From Hamiltosporidium tvaerminnensis (taxonomy: Eukaryota > Microsporidia > Dubosqiidae): 64,000 bases of DNA. Positions 45,546 to 57,960 of the stretch are shown in pieces. The stretch's first letter is position 1; the number at the start of each line of letters is the position of its first letter. The notes beneath the pieces are model-generated. The model made no database searches and was not told the DNA's origin. It saw only the letters and a program-made list of their open reading frames with translations. The position numbers were made by a program, and so were the translations under genes. The stretch is taken from contig JAKIMF020000007.1 in assembly GCA_022605425.2 (NCBI GenBank), positions 558,001-622,000 on the forward strand. The letters are read 5' to 3'.

Positions 45546-48062
45546 AGGCTTATAATTAATTGATTAAAATGTTAGAAGTAAAATATATTTACTTAGGAAA
45601 GATTTTCGAAACCAAAAATACGTATTTATTAAATAAAACCATTTCATAGAATTTTAAACTACTTCAAGATTATTCTTTGTTTTAAAATAAATCGAAACAA
45701 AATTTTTTTTATTATGTTTTGTCTGTATAGATCAAATTTTTGAAGAATACAAGGCGTTGTAAATTACTTGAATGTATTAAATTTTGACATTCCTTGTATC
45801 CTGATAAAAAATAAAGAAATATCCATCGGAAAACCAGCAATCTTAAATACTACGTAATTTTATAAACTTATATAAGCCAGTGTAGGATTTTCGTAGGCCA
45901 AATATTAAGTAGAAACTGAAATTAATATCAAATAAGACAAATACAACCTGCAAGTTTTAAAAGCAGAATAGAAATACAAGAAAACTTATAAGACGTAATA
46001 AATTTTTAACTCACCGGTGCTATTACCTCATTGGAATAAATATAAGAAACTAACAAATCAGATTATAAAGTATATTGGTATATCAGAAAAGAAGTGTATT
46101 CTGATTCCCATTAGAATATTTTGATAAGTAATTATTTTAGGCACTAGCATAGTATTTGCGATAAGATATCGATATTATATTTAGAAAATAGCATACTCAT
46201 TTATAAAATGGTTTTACTGTGCTTGTTTATTTCCATTAATAAATATAACTTTGACTCTAAAAAATGAATCAATTCAAAAGTATAAAAAATTGTCAATACA
46301 AGTATGCTACAAGAAAAACGCGATTATAAAGTAAAGCGAAAAATTCTAAACAACAGATAATTTGTTTTAAATAAAATTAAATTAGATACTGTTTTTAAAA
46401 TCAGAATAATGTAAAAGCTTTCAATAAATTATTGAAGCCAAAAATATGATTAGATAAAACACTCAGTATATATATTAAGTACAATTTGAAATTTAGTGTT
46501 TTGTTAATTGTGATCTAATAACCGTTATTATACCATAGAAAATACCATATGAGTACAAATATTAACCTTTCCGCACCAAGAATAGAGTGATCCTTAATTT
46601 TATTGTTCTTTAAAAATACTTTCAAAGCTATTTCTGCCAGTGTGGAATGGAAGTGAAAATAGAAGTAAAAAGTCTTAATAATCTAACAAAAACTTCAAAC
46701 CGGAAGCATATTCTTATTCCTCGTATGTATCAACGAAAATGAGGGTTTTAAACGAAAAGCGTCAAAACCATCACAGTCTACTTTTGGAAAAAAGAGCAAA
46801 TAAAAAACATTGATTAAAACCGTAGAAGAAACAAATACAAAAAACTCTAATAAAATAATAAAAAGAATAAGAAGTACCCGAAAACAAAAGGAACTTTTCT
46901 AATAATAGAACTTTATATTATTTAATAAATTTTAAACACAAGATTATATTTTTTATCTTTGCGCACGAAGGTGCGGTTTTACTACTTAGATCTATTTTTT
47001 ATATTTTTTTAAGTTAAGACATTGTTTAGTTTATTCTGTCAAAATAAATTCCAAATTTTCTAAAATATCCTCTGTTTAAAGGCGAATAAAAAGCTTATAC
47101 TGTAAAATTAAAATTAGTTACCTGCTTAGAAAATTTTTATTAACTTTAAAAACAGCTATAATTACCAAAATGAATATCCAAAATTACAACCGAAGTTATT
47201 AAAGAGCCTTTCTAAACTAATTAAATGTTATTGATTACGTTTTCAAGACAAATGAAACATTAAAACAAAAGGTTAAACAAAGCTGGTAACAATTACTCAT
47301 CCTTAAAAATCCATAGTCTGATGATAATATAAAAAATCAGTGTCTCTATAACCAAAAACCTTGGTAATTAAAGGAAATGACAATGGTGTCAAAGAAAATG
47401 GTAGGGATACAGCTTGCCTATTTAGATCTTGTAATCTTCCAGCTAAACAAGGTATATTATAACAGTCACCTAATCAGCAAAGTTTTTATCGTACCAACCT
47501 TAAGAAGAGGCTTAAAAAAACATTATATATCCAATAAAAATCATAAATGAATTATGAATTCACAATAATATACTGATATTTTATAAAATAAACAATTTTA
47601 TATATTAGCTGAAGGTATAACAAATATTTGAGAACGATTTATTAAATTATATTAAAATTGAATGAAGAATAACAGAAAAAGAACAATTTATGTGATAAAT
47701 AATTTCGCAATTGTTTTTTCTTTTTAATTAAATCTCAGATATTTTTTTCAATATATTTTATTCTTCGTATATTGCTTCATTTTGATTCTTCTACAAAGCT
47801 TTATCCACGTCAACTATATTCTCCAATCCATTTTAAAAATTTACCGAATATTGTGATTTTTGTGAAATAACAAATGTTCATAGAAAAGAGATGGAAATTT
47901 GAGTTGGATTAGAATTTATATTGGTATCGAAAATTTTTAGATAAATATTTTTTTATTTTGGTTGCAATTTGAATGTAATTTTAAATTAAAAAGAAAGTCA
48001 TAATCTTAATTTCAACGAGTAGCAAAATCGAAAAGAGTGTTAGAAGATAAAGTAATAATATT
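45546..48062. other. long AT-rich spacer, nothing recognised
   Basis: No gene, RNA or member of the A and B repeat families was found. Short Lys/Asn-rich open stretches near 46700-46900 and 47300-47500 have no recognisable domain. Confidence 0.45.
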
Positions 48063-50198
48063 TGTCACGGGCCAATAAACCCCCCCATGCCCAATAGAAC
48101 CCCCGTTATTTCCTATACATTTTTAATCTTGATAACACCCTTTATTTTTTGATATAGCCTTTTAATTTCTATATCCTTATAACTCATTTATTCCCCTTAT
48201 TTTAAACATCTTCTTATTTTAATTTCCTTTCCAATATTTCTTATCCATACTTTTTTAACATTTCTTTTGTATAAACAATAGGATGTGTTAATTATAAATA
48301 AAATATCCAATAAAATTTATATTTTGCTTTTCCGTTCCTTGTTTGCTTTTTTTCACTTATTTGCATTTGTTGGTATTTATAAGGCGAAATTTCGTTGTAG
48401 AATTCGATACAGGCACTAAACAACATAAAATTGTACAAACATTTATTTAAAGCTTTCATATAATTTTTTATTTTCTAAGTATTCATTCTAAATATATAAA
48501 AATATAATGTAACCAAAATGCCAAAGATTGTAAGTTGTAAAAATAGGCAAGAAAAAAAAATTCTTACTGCATATTTAAAAACCTGTCAGTATCCAGCTAT
48601 GTATTCCAAAGAAGAAAAGAGGTTGTTGAGGCAGAAGGTAGAATATTTTACTTTGTTCAGAGATGAGATTTGTTTTAAAAGACGCGATCATCTAATAAGA
48701 GCCTTTTTTGGATTTGAAACTGCCTTGATTCAACAAATTACTCAAATAGAGCATTCTGTTGCACATATCTGCGTAAATAAAAGGATTGCTTTGATTATAA
48801 AAAAATACTATGGAATTCTCAAGGCATACATAAAAGAGTATGTAAAAGACTGTGAAGCATGTAGTCGATTAAATTCTCTAAAAACAATTCAGCCAATATA
48901 TATAAATCATATTATCAAAAAATATGATCTTTTTATGATGGATTGTGTAGATTTTAGGAGATACAGCGATCAAAATGATCAATGTAGCTAGATTCTTAAT
49001 GTAATCGACACATACATAAAACATCTCTAGCTTTAAGCTGATTAATAAAACTTCGGAATTAGTAAGAGATTGATTAGAATTTTTATTTGACAACTTCGGT
49101 ATCCCGGTGGCAATACAATCTGATAATGGTCGAGAGTTTAAAATGCACTACTTGAAGCCTTTTTAACAGATCTTAACATCAAAATTATACTTGTAAGACC
49201 ACGCAATCTAAAGGCGCAGGGTCAAGTGGAACGTGTAAATCAGACCTTAAAAAGATGGCTAGCGACTAAATTGCATGAAACAGGTGGGAAAGGGTGGATT
49301 GAACATCTTGTAATGTTGTTTGTGCATATAACAGAACAATACACAAGGCAACAAACAAATCACCATTTATGCTTTTCTTTGAACAACCAGGTTTAAACAA
49401 TCTACTTTCTAGAAGCATAATAGTTGAAAACGAAGCCGGTAAGATAGTGCCTGCTATTGATATAGATCCTGATATAGTTTCAGCAGAAGAAAATGCAGCG
49501 GATACACAATGGATCCTGGAAATCGCCTCGGATCTACATGAAGAAGTTGCTGAAACGGTAACCACAATAACCACTATAATAGCTGATGATCATGAAAGTG
49601 ATGGTAATATACGTTCGGATTTTGCTAAGCACTTTAAAAATTATAGAGAAGAAAATATAAGAAGCAACAATTTAAATAGACTAAACATGGATTTATCTAT
49701 TTGAGATCAAGTTTTGATGAAAAAAAACTTCGATATGAATAATAAAACTAAAAGAGCGCTCTTTGACCCTTTTTACGATAATTCGGTTTTTAAGTTACCG
49801 CTACTTCGATGACCAACATGATTGAAGTAAAAAAACAATAAAGATGAGACAAGAACAGTTTTTAGAGGCGTAATAAAATGTATTTAATTTAATTTAGTTT
49901 ACAATTTTTATAGGCATTTTTTATTATTTAAGTATTACCATTAAATCTTTTATTTTTATTCTGGCAAAACTTGAAATATTTTTTTTGACGGGAATTTCAA
50001 GTTGAAAATTATATAAGTATTTTTTAAACAGACCCCATATTAAATTTAAGGAAAAAATCACTTCCTTTTTCAAATACAAGGCCCTTGGGTCAAATATATG
50101 AAAATAACAGGTTCTATAAATCATTAGAAACTAAGGGGGGTATATAGGAAATTTCATCGGTTCTATTGGACATGAGGGAGGTTTATTAGTCCTTGACA
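48063..50198 (+). mobile_element. Ginger-like DNA transposon with inverted ends
   Basis: The left end (TGTCACGGGCCAATAAACC, continuing to about 48118) and the reverse complement of the right end (TGTCAAGGACTAATAAACC, about 50143-50198) match over about 56 bp with some differences, including the CCAATAGAACC block. They start with TGTCA, as expected for integrase-type cut-and-paste elements of the Ginger group. Inside is one integrase gene on the plus strand. No clear target-site duplication is visible. At about 2.1 kb it appears complete in outline but inactive. Confidence 0.8.
48518..49704 (+). pseudogene. DDE integrase of the Ginger-like element
   Basis: The ATG at 48518 opens 157 codons with an integrase zinc-binding domain of the H2C2 type (HSVAH ... 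CEACSR), then the start of the catalytic core with its first Asp (MMDCVDF). A TAG ends this frame; two TAG codons stand where TGG would fit, suggesting G-to-A changes. In other frames follow FDNFGIPVAIQSDNGREFK (second Asp) near 49100, GQVERVNQTLKRWLATKLHE (Glu) near 49215, and VCAYNRTIHKATNKSPF near 49320. The C-terminal tail is open at 49369-49704. The protein would cut and join DNA at the element ends. Similar integrases in databases are often labelled KRAB-A domain protein 2-like. It is clearly dead. Confidence 0.85.
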
Positions 50199-51469
50199 TT
50201 TATTAACAGTGGAAATCTAATATCGACGCTTTTCTGTGTTGTTAAAAATTTTTCTTAAAAAAAATCCTTTGGATAATTCTAAGGAATAAAAGTTTTTCTT
50301 TATCAGACGGTATTTTTACCATTACTTGCAAGATTATACAATTTAAATAGGTTTTTTCTTAGTTTTTTTATTAAAAAACCTAATATGCATATAATTCTCT
50401 TTAAATAAAGACTATACCTTTGTAAATAAGCATCAAGAAGCTATATAATTGGTTCAAAAATAACACAATTGCTTCATGAGATTATCTACATCAAATTATC
50501 TTACATTGATGATTTATGATAATTATTATAAGTTATATTATTGGTCACGTATAAATATAAATATACTTAAGTTTTAAATAAATATGTCTTTTTATGATAA
50601 TGTGTTATTTACTATGAAAGAAATAATTGGTAGGGAACGCAAATCCAACTATACCTATATAGGAATCTAATTGTTTTTTAGTAATAATTTAGATCCTTAT
50701 GTAACAAATGCAGACAACTATAACATTTTTAATTACCAGAATGAAACTGTAAAAATTTAACAACTGTGTAACCCATAATTGTTCTATATCAACTAATTCT
50801 AAAATTTTTAAAATTTTGTAGAACCTCTGAAAGAGTTTATACAAATGAACTTCTGAGAATTTGGAATAATAAAAAAACATTATTTAATAACCACTTTCTA
50901 GCAATTTTATATTATAAAATTCAAAAAAAAGCTGGAATAAAGTTTTAAGTATAATTTTTAAAAATACCTAAAAAAATAGAGTCATTCCTAAGAAATTCCA
51001 AGTCTATTTGTTCTTAAAACAGTTAAACTATGAAATTTTGTTTTCTATTTAGAAATTCTAGTTGATTTCGTTCTCAAGCTGATTTAAATGTCGTTTTATT
51101 CCTAAAGTGCATCGAAATAGATTTTAGCATGAATATGTAATAAGCAGAGCAATAATATTTTAATGGCTCGCATTGGTATGGAAGATATTTGTGTTCAATT
51201 ATACCTGATATCATATCAAAAAAATTCTTTCATTAAAATTTAAATATTAATCTTGATACAATTAATTTATCACTTCCGTTCTACAATGAGTCTTATTATA
51301 TACGTGATAACGTCCTTAATCCTCGCTTTATTTTCACAGTTCTCTTTTTAAGAACGATATTCAAATTTTTCGATTTTCATTAACCGTTTCGTCAGCGGAT
51401 TCTTTTATAAACTCTATATTTATGACCGATTCCTTCTCGAATAAAAATATATTTAGTATTTTGAAAAGG
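50199..51469. other. AT-rich spacer, nothing recognised
   Basis: No gene or known repeat was seen. Confidence 0.45.
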
Positions 51470-52850
51470 AAATTTACTTGTTTCACTTAAAATTTATTCA
51501 ATACGATTTCAACAGCAACCTATATAAGATTAAATTGAATCTCCATAATGTGAATATTATACTTAGATTTAATTTATCTCATTGTGGCATAAGAAAAAAA
51601 ATATATTCGGTAACGAGATTACCTTTTCAAGACCATTTAAACCATATGTCTTCAAAATATGTGTGATAATGTTTACTTTAAAACAAACGTTCTTACCACA
51701 TATATATTATCGATTTAAGATATTTTCACCAAGGATTAGCAGATTTTTGTATGCAATACTAAATTATAATGAACCGAATGGCTTTTTAAATTACGAGTTC
51801 AATAAATAGAAAAATAACCTTCACAAACATATTTTTAATTCGCGCCAATTCTTAGACGTATTTGCCATTTCACGAGATACTTTTTAAAATAATTTTTCTT
51901 ATATATAATTGAAATTTTGAATATAGAGTTACATTTAAATAATGAACTTGCCTGCCATTTTGGAGTCTATATGTACTCGCCTTCATTCAAAATTAAATAT
52001 GCGCCCTTAAATTTAATTGGTTTTTCCGATAATAGAATTAGCATATTATATTTTTCTTCTCAGGTATCAATAATAAGAATTTTGAGAAAAGTATATCTTT
52101 TTTACAGATAAGGAAAAAAATTGTTTATATGTCAGGGAATAATTACATTCTGCAATATATTTGAATTATTACCAAACACGTTAAAAAGAATAGGGCGACG
52201 ATTTTAGAGGATTTATGAAATATTTTGTAGCTGATTTAATTTCTTTGATTTTTTTAACCGTAATTATGAATACTAAAATATTTTATAGATTCTTAAAATC
52301 ATTATCCCTAAATACATGGTATTATATCCTAAACACTGGGATTATTAATTTCCTTAAGTTAAGTAAATTACTTATTATTCTGAAATACGATACCGATAGA
52401 AATTGAATCCTAAAGTGATCTACGTCGTTCAAAGATATTTGTTAGAAAAAAATAATTTTTAAAGAAATGGAACATCTGATGATTAAATATTCAAACGCTC
52501 AACCACTAATACTTAATATGTTGTTTCGGGCATACAGGAAAATTATAAGTGATACAAGAAATTGTTAGATATTATCCTTTACATATTAAAAAAAACACTG
52601 TTTGTTTATTTGAATCGTTAAAACTATTAAATCTAAATTGCGAATAATTTTCCTCATGTTATTTTTATAAATGGCAAAGTGATTCAATATTTATTTGTAA
52701 TGAATTCATATAGACTTTTTGCTGCGATTAAATATATTTGTTGTAGTTATTATCTCATAAATATCTTAAAAATCATACTTTGTATTGTTTTTAAGAAATT
52801 TTGTCCATAAAAGTTGCAAATTATAGAAAATATATTTTTTTATAATTAAT
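51470..52850 (+). pseudogene. strongly decayed LRR-like relic
   Basis: Short LRR-like runs appear in different frames along the plus strand: YKIKLNLHNVNIIL near 51525, ILNIELHLNNELACHF near 51915, FYRFLKSLSLNTWYYIL near 52280, INFLKLSKLLIILKYD near 52350, and LFESLKLLNLNCE near 52610. The spacing and Leu/Asn pattern resemble the LRR region of the paralogues at 8760 and 53644. No N-terminal part was found. This is a judgement by eye and could be chance in AT-rich DNA. Confidence 0.35.
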
Positions 52851-52861
52851 TTAGAAACGTA

Positions 52862-53583
52862 GTGGAGGAAGGATAACCACATAAAAAACTTTCTGCTTGG
52901 CAATGAGTGTGTGAAACTGGTGTGAAGATCATTTTTTGGATTTTTGGTGGGAATAAAACCATACTAGATTTTCGGTTGTTCCATGGGAGTTGTTATGAAG
53001 AGGAGAGGTCTAAGAAATGGAGAAACTTTTTCTACAAATTTATTTGTAGTTTTTTATGTAACCAGAGTGCAGACCGCAGCTGAACATGTAGATAATTGCC
53101 AGGTAAATCATAGAAACCTAGCCTTTCTCACCGGGAATAGAAGACTTAGCCCCTGGGAGATATAAAAATCAAAACCATTAAAAGCCGGGAGAGCTAAGTA
53201 GCAGGTTATACCTGTTGGTATGACATTGCACTGTTTAGGTAGACCCCATGTAAATCTCTGAAATAAATCTTAGCTAGAAGTTTATGGGGTTCAGAAAGTG
53301 TAGAGTAAGTGGGAATGCTGCATAGTCTTGGGGGAGCCCAGGGGGGGGGGCTTCGGCCTTCGATCACACTCCATGCAACGGACATAAACGAACTCCGGGC
53401 AACTGCCTCGCCTATTAATTAGGTTCTACACACCTGGTAGATGAAAGGCTTTGGAACGTAGGTATCGCAGGGATTACCGATGGAGTGTTGGGGTATCAGT
53501 TATTTATGTTAAACCTAGAACTACGTTAATGTCATAAAAACGAATATAACATCTTGCCACTGTTTTAAAAAGATGTGATACTT
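52862..53583 (+). repeat. element A, well preserved copy
   Basis: Full-length copy of about 722 bp, from GTGGAGGAAGGATAACCACA to AGATGTGATACTT. It carries a run of 10 G in the GC-rich centre (about 53341-53350), where the other good copies have 7 C on the opposite strand. Its end lies 60 bp before the start codon of LRR pseudogene copy 2. The matching place upstream of copy 1 has no element A, so this insertion may be younger than the duplication. Confidence 0.85.
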
Positions 53584-53643
53584 TGTAATAGAGTAAAAAT
53601 TTAATTAATATACTCATTAACAATTTTCCAAAATCCCTTAAAA

Positions 53644-55945
53644 ATGAATCTAATAATAATGAGAATACCAAGCAATCTTTTCGCTATTCTATATCTATTT
53701 TATAAGATATATAGATCCAAACTAATCTATGGTTCTATGGTACCACCAACTTCCAATATTTATCTTTGTTTTAAAAAGGATGAAATGTCTACTTCCGAGA
53801 ATATGAATGATTTGTTTCAACTTGACCTATCAGGCTTTGCACTATCCAGAGAATATTTTAATAGTCCAACATATATATCTCGGTATCACAGTTCTGAATT
53901 TTCCGATATAGGTTATATAAATAAAAATACTTTGAATTTGGTTTCAACTTTTCGAAAAATCGAGAAATCAATAGAATTATCGGAGAATCAGAGATTTCTA
54001 AACAAGAGAGATATTAAATATGCCAAATGGAAAATTTTTATGGTTTTTTGCAAGGTAAACATAGTTTTAATGAGGTAGGACTAACATTGGAAAATTTCAT
54101 TGACATTTTATATATAATTGATTTCCTTGAACCAATTTACAACTTAAATTTTTATAAATTGGTACAAACGTTCTTAATTAATTCAATATGTAAGGAAGAC
54201 CTGATTGATATATATTTAAACTTTGGTTTTAGTTCGAACCAAAAAATAAATCAGATTAGTCAAAATCTAAAGAAGTATATTATCAAGGTTTTTTTAAAAA
54301 TATATAATGCAGAGGAATATACAGAAGACTTTTTTCACAAGATATAAGTTATGATGATACTTTGCAAAAACATCGAAAGATTTTCCAAGAAAGTATTACC
54401 GAATCTCTATATATTTCATGTTCGGATCCAATTAATAAAATACTACGAATAGTTGGTAATACTTTCTTGGAAAATATCTCTCGAGTATTTTTTCGAATAC
54501 TAAAAATACGAAAAGTTATCATACATACTTATATTTTACAGAATTTCACCGAGATTCCGTTCTTTGAATTCATAAGTCATTCTATTGAAGAAATTACTTC
54601 TATAAATGCTGGCTATAATCTACATCAACTTACTCTTTTAGAAATCGAGATCAATTTCCAAATCTAAAAAAAAATATTTTTGTTTGATTGTAGTTTACAA
54701 AGAGGAGAAGAGTTTGTTTTTGCAAGCAATATGGAATATTCTTTTAAGAATTTATACTTCATTCAAGCTTTTGTTGGTTTTGATAGGTGGAAAATATATT
54801 CTCAACTACAAATTAAAGCTTCCAATATGAAATATAGCGGGTATTTATCGCCAAAAATTCTAAATTTCGCTAGGAATTTTCAAAATGGCGGTAAGCATTT
54901 ACATCCTTATTTTTCGGAGTTTCAAACCGATATTATAAATTTAAAAATCTGTTGTCTTGAAAAATATGTTTTAGCCGATCACATTGTTAATTCTTTAGAA
55001 AATTTATTTAAGAATATCGAGATAAGTATTGATTTTGTGAATGTAAAAGAAGAGAATATAGCTATTTTCATTCCTAAAAGTCTTAAAATTGTATGTTTAG
55101 AAATACATCGGTCAATAGTTTCCGAGAAAATTCTTGATTGTTGCCTACAATTGCCATATCTTAAAACATTAAACTTGAAATATAATTGTTTGCAATTTAA
55201 TGGTGGGCTCTTGAAAAACATCAGAGAAACTGCGGTAACATATATTGATTAAACTGATAATAAACTTGAGAACAATGGGATGTTTTTAAATATTTTAGAT
55301 ATTCTTTCGAGTAATACAAATATATTGATAAATTTTAAGATTGATACGGCGTTCATAGAGGAAATAGAAAACCATATTTTTAAAAATGATTTTATGAAAA
55401 TATTTAATAATTTCGGTAAAAATTTTAATGGCGGAATATGTCTTAGAAGCATCGACGGATGAAGTTAGGGAATTGTTGATTTTTTCAACCGTTGATTTTG
55501 CTTTTCCAAACAGGATTATTTCTAGCGATTCTTGTAAGTCGCTAGAGAAACGCGAGTAGTTAGTTTGAAAAAAGAATCTACAGAAAAATTATTGATTGAA
55601 AATCTAAAAAATTTCAAATCTTTGGTTGTAAGAATCACTCAATAAGTTTTTTTCAGAGTGTTTTGGATTTTTCAACATTAAAAAGGAAATTATACCTGAA
55701 AATATAGTTTGTATAGATTTTTATATCAATAGGATCGATTCTAGAGTGTTTACTTTCCCTGAAAAAACATAAAGCAAATTACATTTGACGATTGCTGTAT
55801 TCAGTGATGATATGTTGCTCTTCACTGCTTCTGATTTTGAAGAAAGTAAAATAAGAGTGACAAATTATTAGTGATTATGATTCGGAGGTAAATGATCTTT
55901 CTGAGCATCTGCAAAATTATTTTCGAAGAGTTGTGATTTGTAGTC
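53644..55945 (+). pseudogene. BTB-like/LRR pseudogene, copy 2 of an inverted pair
   Basis: It starts with the same ATG and hydrophobic N-terminus as copy 1 (MRIPSNLFAILYLFYKIYRS). Open pieces are 53644-54078, 54027-54347, 54362-54667, 54680-55252 and 55280-55462, in shifting frames. The BTB-like block runs to about codon 175 and LRR-like sequence follows (LPYLKTLNLKYNCLQF). Copy 1 has a 183-codon stretch open where this copy is broken, and this copy has a 190-codon stretch open where copy 1 is broken. Similarity to copy 1 fades after about 55945, so the original C-terminus is missing or replaced here. A CCC motif (AATCCCTTAAAA then ATG) stands before the start; copy 1 has CTCT instead. Confidence 0.8.
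54731..54946 (+). other. divergent cassette inside LRR pseudogene copy 2
   Basis: Counterpart of 19274-19488 (minus). It is still open here, whereas most of its neighbours are not. It encodes FVGFDRWKIYSQLQIKASN and onward, which shares little with copy 1, while both flanks are nearly identical in the two copies. Confidence 0.75.
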
Positions 55946-57249
55946 AGCATTCATGGGCATTTTATAATAAACTATTGGCTATAAAGGGATTATTGAGTTT
56001 TTATACAGTTAACTATCGTTTATTACTGTTAATTAGTTTCCTATCGACCGTAATGAATGAATTAGCGAAGGAAAACTCTTTTTTTATAATTAAATTTATT
56101 CTTAGTGTGGCTGTATAAAATTTACTTAGATCCTTCTAAATATCTTTTTAGACTTCCTTGGACATGAAAAAAATTTTGGTCTCTATTTCTTGCGTATTGT
56201 ATTACCTGATTTATAATAAAATAAAGAAAGTAAAATTTAAAGCGTAATCTTCATATATTATTTTTATTTTAGTAATTTCACATGGTAATGTTATATTTAA
56301 CATATTACTATACATGCCTTGTAAAATTCTAAAAATTGATGTAAATCTTGAGTAATAAACTAAGGAGTTAATCTACAGAGTTTTATTCATAATGAGCGAA
56401 TTAAAGCGAGGTTTTTAGGTTACTCGTGTAAGAAATTATACTCGGTAGTTCCCCGAAGAATCTTTTAATTTTCTAAAGAGGTTTTCGTAGGTCATATTGC
56501 ATTATTGAAGATATTCTGAAACAGTAATGCGCAATTCTTTTCTGGTCTCCTTTGTTTAATTTTGTTCCAAATCCATATCCTTGTTTTATAATTCGACAGA
56601 GGAATTCAGGAGGATAAAAACTCTTGAAAAGATATCCTCGCTACCCTTAACTGCTATTATGTCTCTTCTTCACTTTTTCGTTTACATATTTCAGTCAAAA
56701 TTTTATTACTTTAAGGATTAGAAAAAGAATATCGATAAATACCATTATAAGACTTGTATACGCATTCTTAAAAATCGAAATCAATTACTTTAAATGCAAT
56801 TCTTTATTTTTAGATGCAAAAAGGCAAATATGAGAAAAACAGGGGTGGCCGGGCCTATCAGTGGCTTTAATACAAAGCACGAACTTTTACAAAAAAACAA
56901 ACGAAAAAATTTCAGATATCGAAGGTTTAAAGATTTCCAACCTTTCCTTCTATTCAATTTACTTCTTTCGATTTTTTTTCTTCTAAATAATGCTTACCTA
57001 TAATTAAATGAACACCATGCTTTGTTTAATAATTAAATATATGCATTAGAATCGAGAAAATATCTTATTGAAATATATTAAGACTTTATTACGGTCAGGT
57101 ATTTTATTTGTACTTTTCAATTTAATTGGTGGTTTAGATTTATCGTTTAGAGCATATAACCCATGAACCTTACGCAATAACAACAAAATATAAATTTAAA
57201 AACGATTTCATTTGAAAAATTATTTTTTTCACGTTTAAATTATATAATG
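55946..57249. other. AT-rich spacer
   Basis: An open stretch at 55933-56118 runs on from the end of LRR copy 2 and may be a different C-terminal tail. A 69-codon ATG-started frame at 56794-57003 (with KKANMRKTGVAGPISGF) has no recognisable domain. No repeat was identified. Confidence 0.4.
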
Positions 57250-57960
57250 TCAGAAAAAATTATCTTGTGTCTGTTAATGGCTTTTGAGATGGTTAAAAGG
57301 AGAAAATACAAGGTCAAGCGAGGAACAGTGTTCTGCTATATCCAGTATAGAAATTGCTTTGAGCAAAAAAAATTTGACCACGTTGCAATAAGTCTGATAA
57401 AACAATAAGGCAGAAGTAACTTGATATGAGAAAATGCTCCGACATGACTATACCGACAGCATAATGATATGGTTAGATGTCTAATTTTTCCTTCTTAACC
57501 CATATACGTTTAAGTCTACAAACTGAATTAGGTGTAACTCAGTTCAAGAAATTCTTCAAAAAAAGTATGTGTAGATAAGAGTGCATACCAGAATAAGAAC
57601 TCATCTAAATTCGGAATGATAGACCAGATATTTTTCTTTAGATAAGAATTAAAGCTGATAACACTTATTAAAGTAGGAATTACTTCCTATGATTCCCTTC
57701 AAATAGTTTAAACTGAAAAGGTGTGAATTATGACTTCCTATCCAATGTGTTTAGTCTTATTTTAATTGTAGTGTTGATATAATTTCTTATGTGATAAATT
57801 GGCACAATGATGTGACAAAATTATAATGGTACCGTTAAAAAATTGCAAACACGCATGAATATAGTGGCCTACATTCAGTGTATAGTACTCAAAAAGACAT
57901 TTGGAAAAAAAAATTGATCAACAGGTTAGCTTGAGTTGGTACCAACTGCCAAGAAAGCTG
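57250..57960 (+). mobile_element. R4/Dong-like LINE fragment, endonuclease end
   Basis: The plus strand shows HDYTDSIMIW near 57443, LIKVGITSYDSLQIV near 57663 and ISYVINWHNDVTKL near 57785. They are in the same order as the endonuclease part of the relic at 40980-43330 (HDYTRRHNEVVRC, IEVGIT, IPYVIT). It lacks the reverse transcriptase, so it is 5' truncated, and it has many stops. Confidence 0.6.

Noticed and set aside
53372-53390. Pol III B-box-like sequence in element A (CCTTCGATC)
   Set aside because: It departs from the B-box consensus at two positions and no matching A box was found, so a tRNA- or SINE-like origin is not supported.
56794-57003. 69-codon ATG-started ORF
   Set aside because: No recognisable domain and no CCC or GGG motif upstream; left as uncertain spacer.
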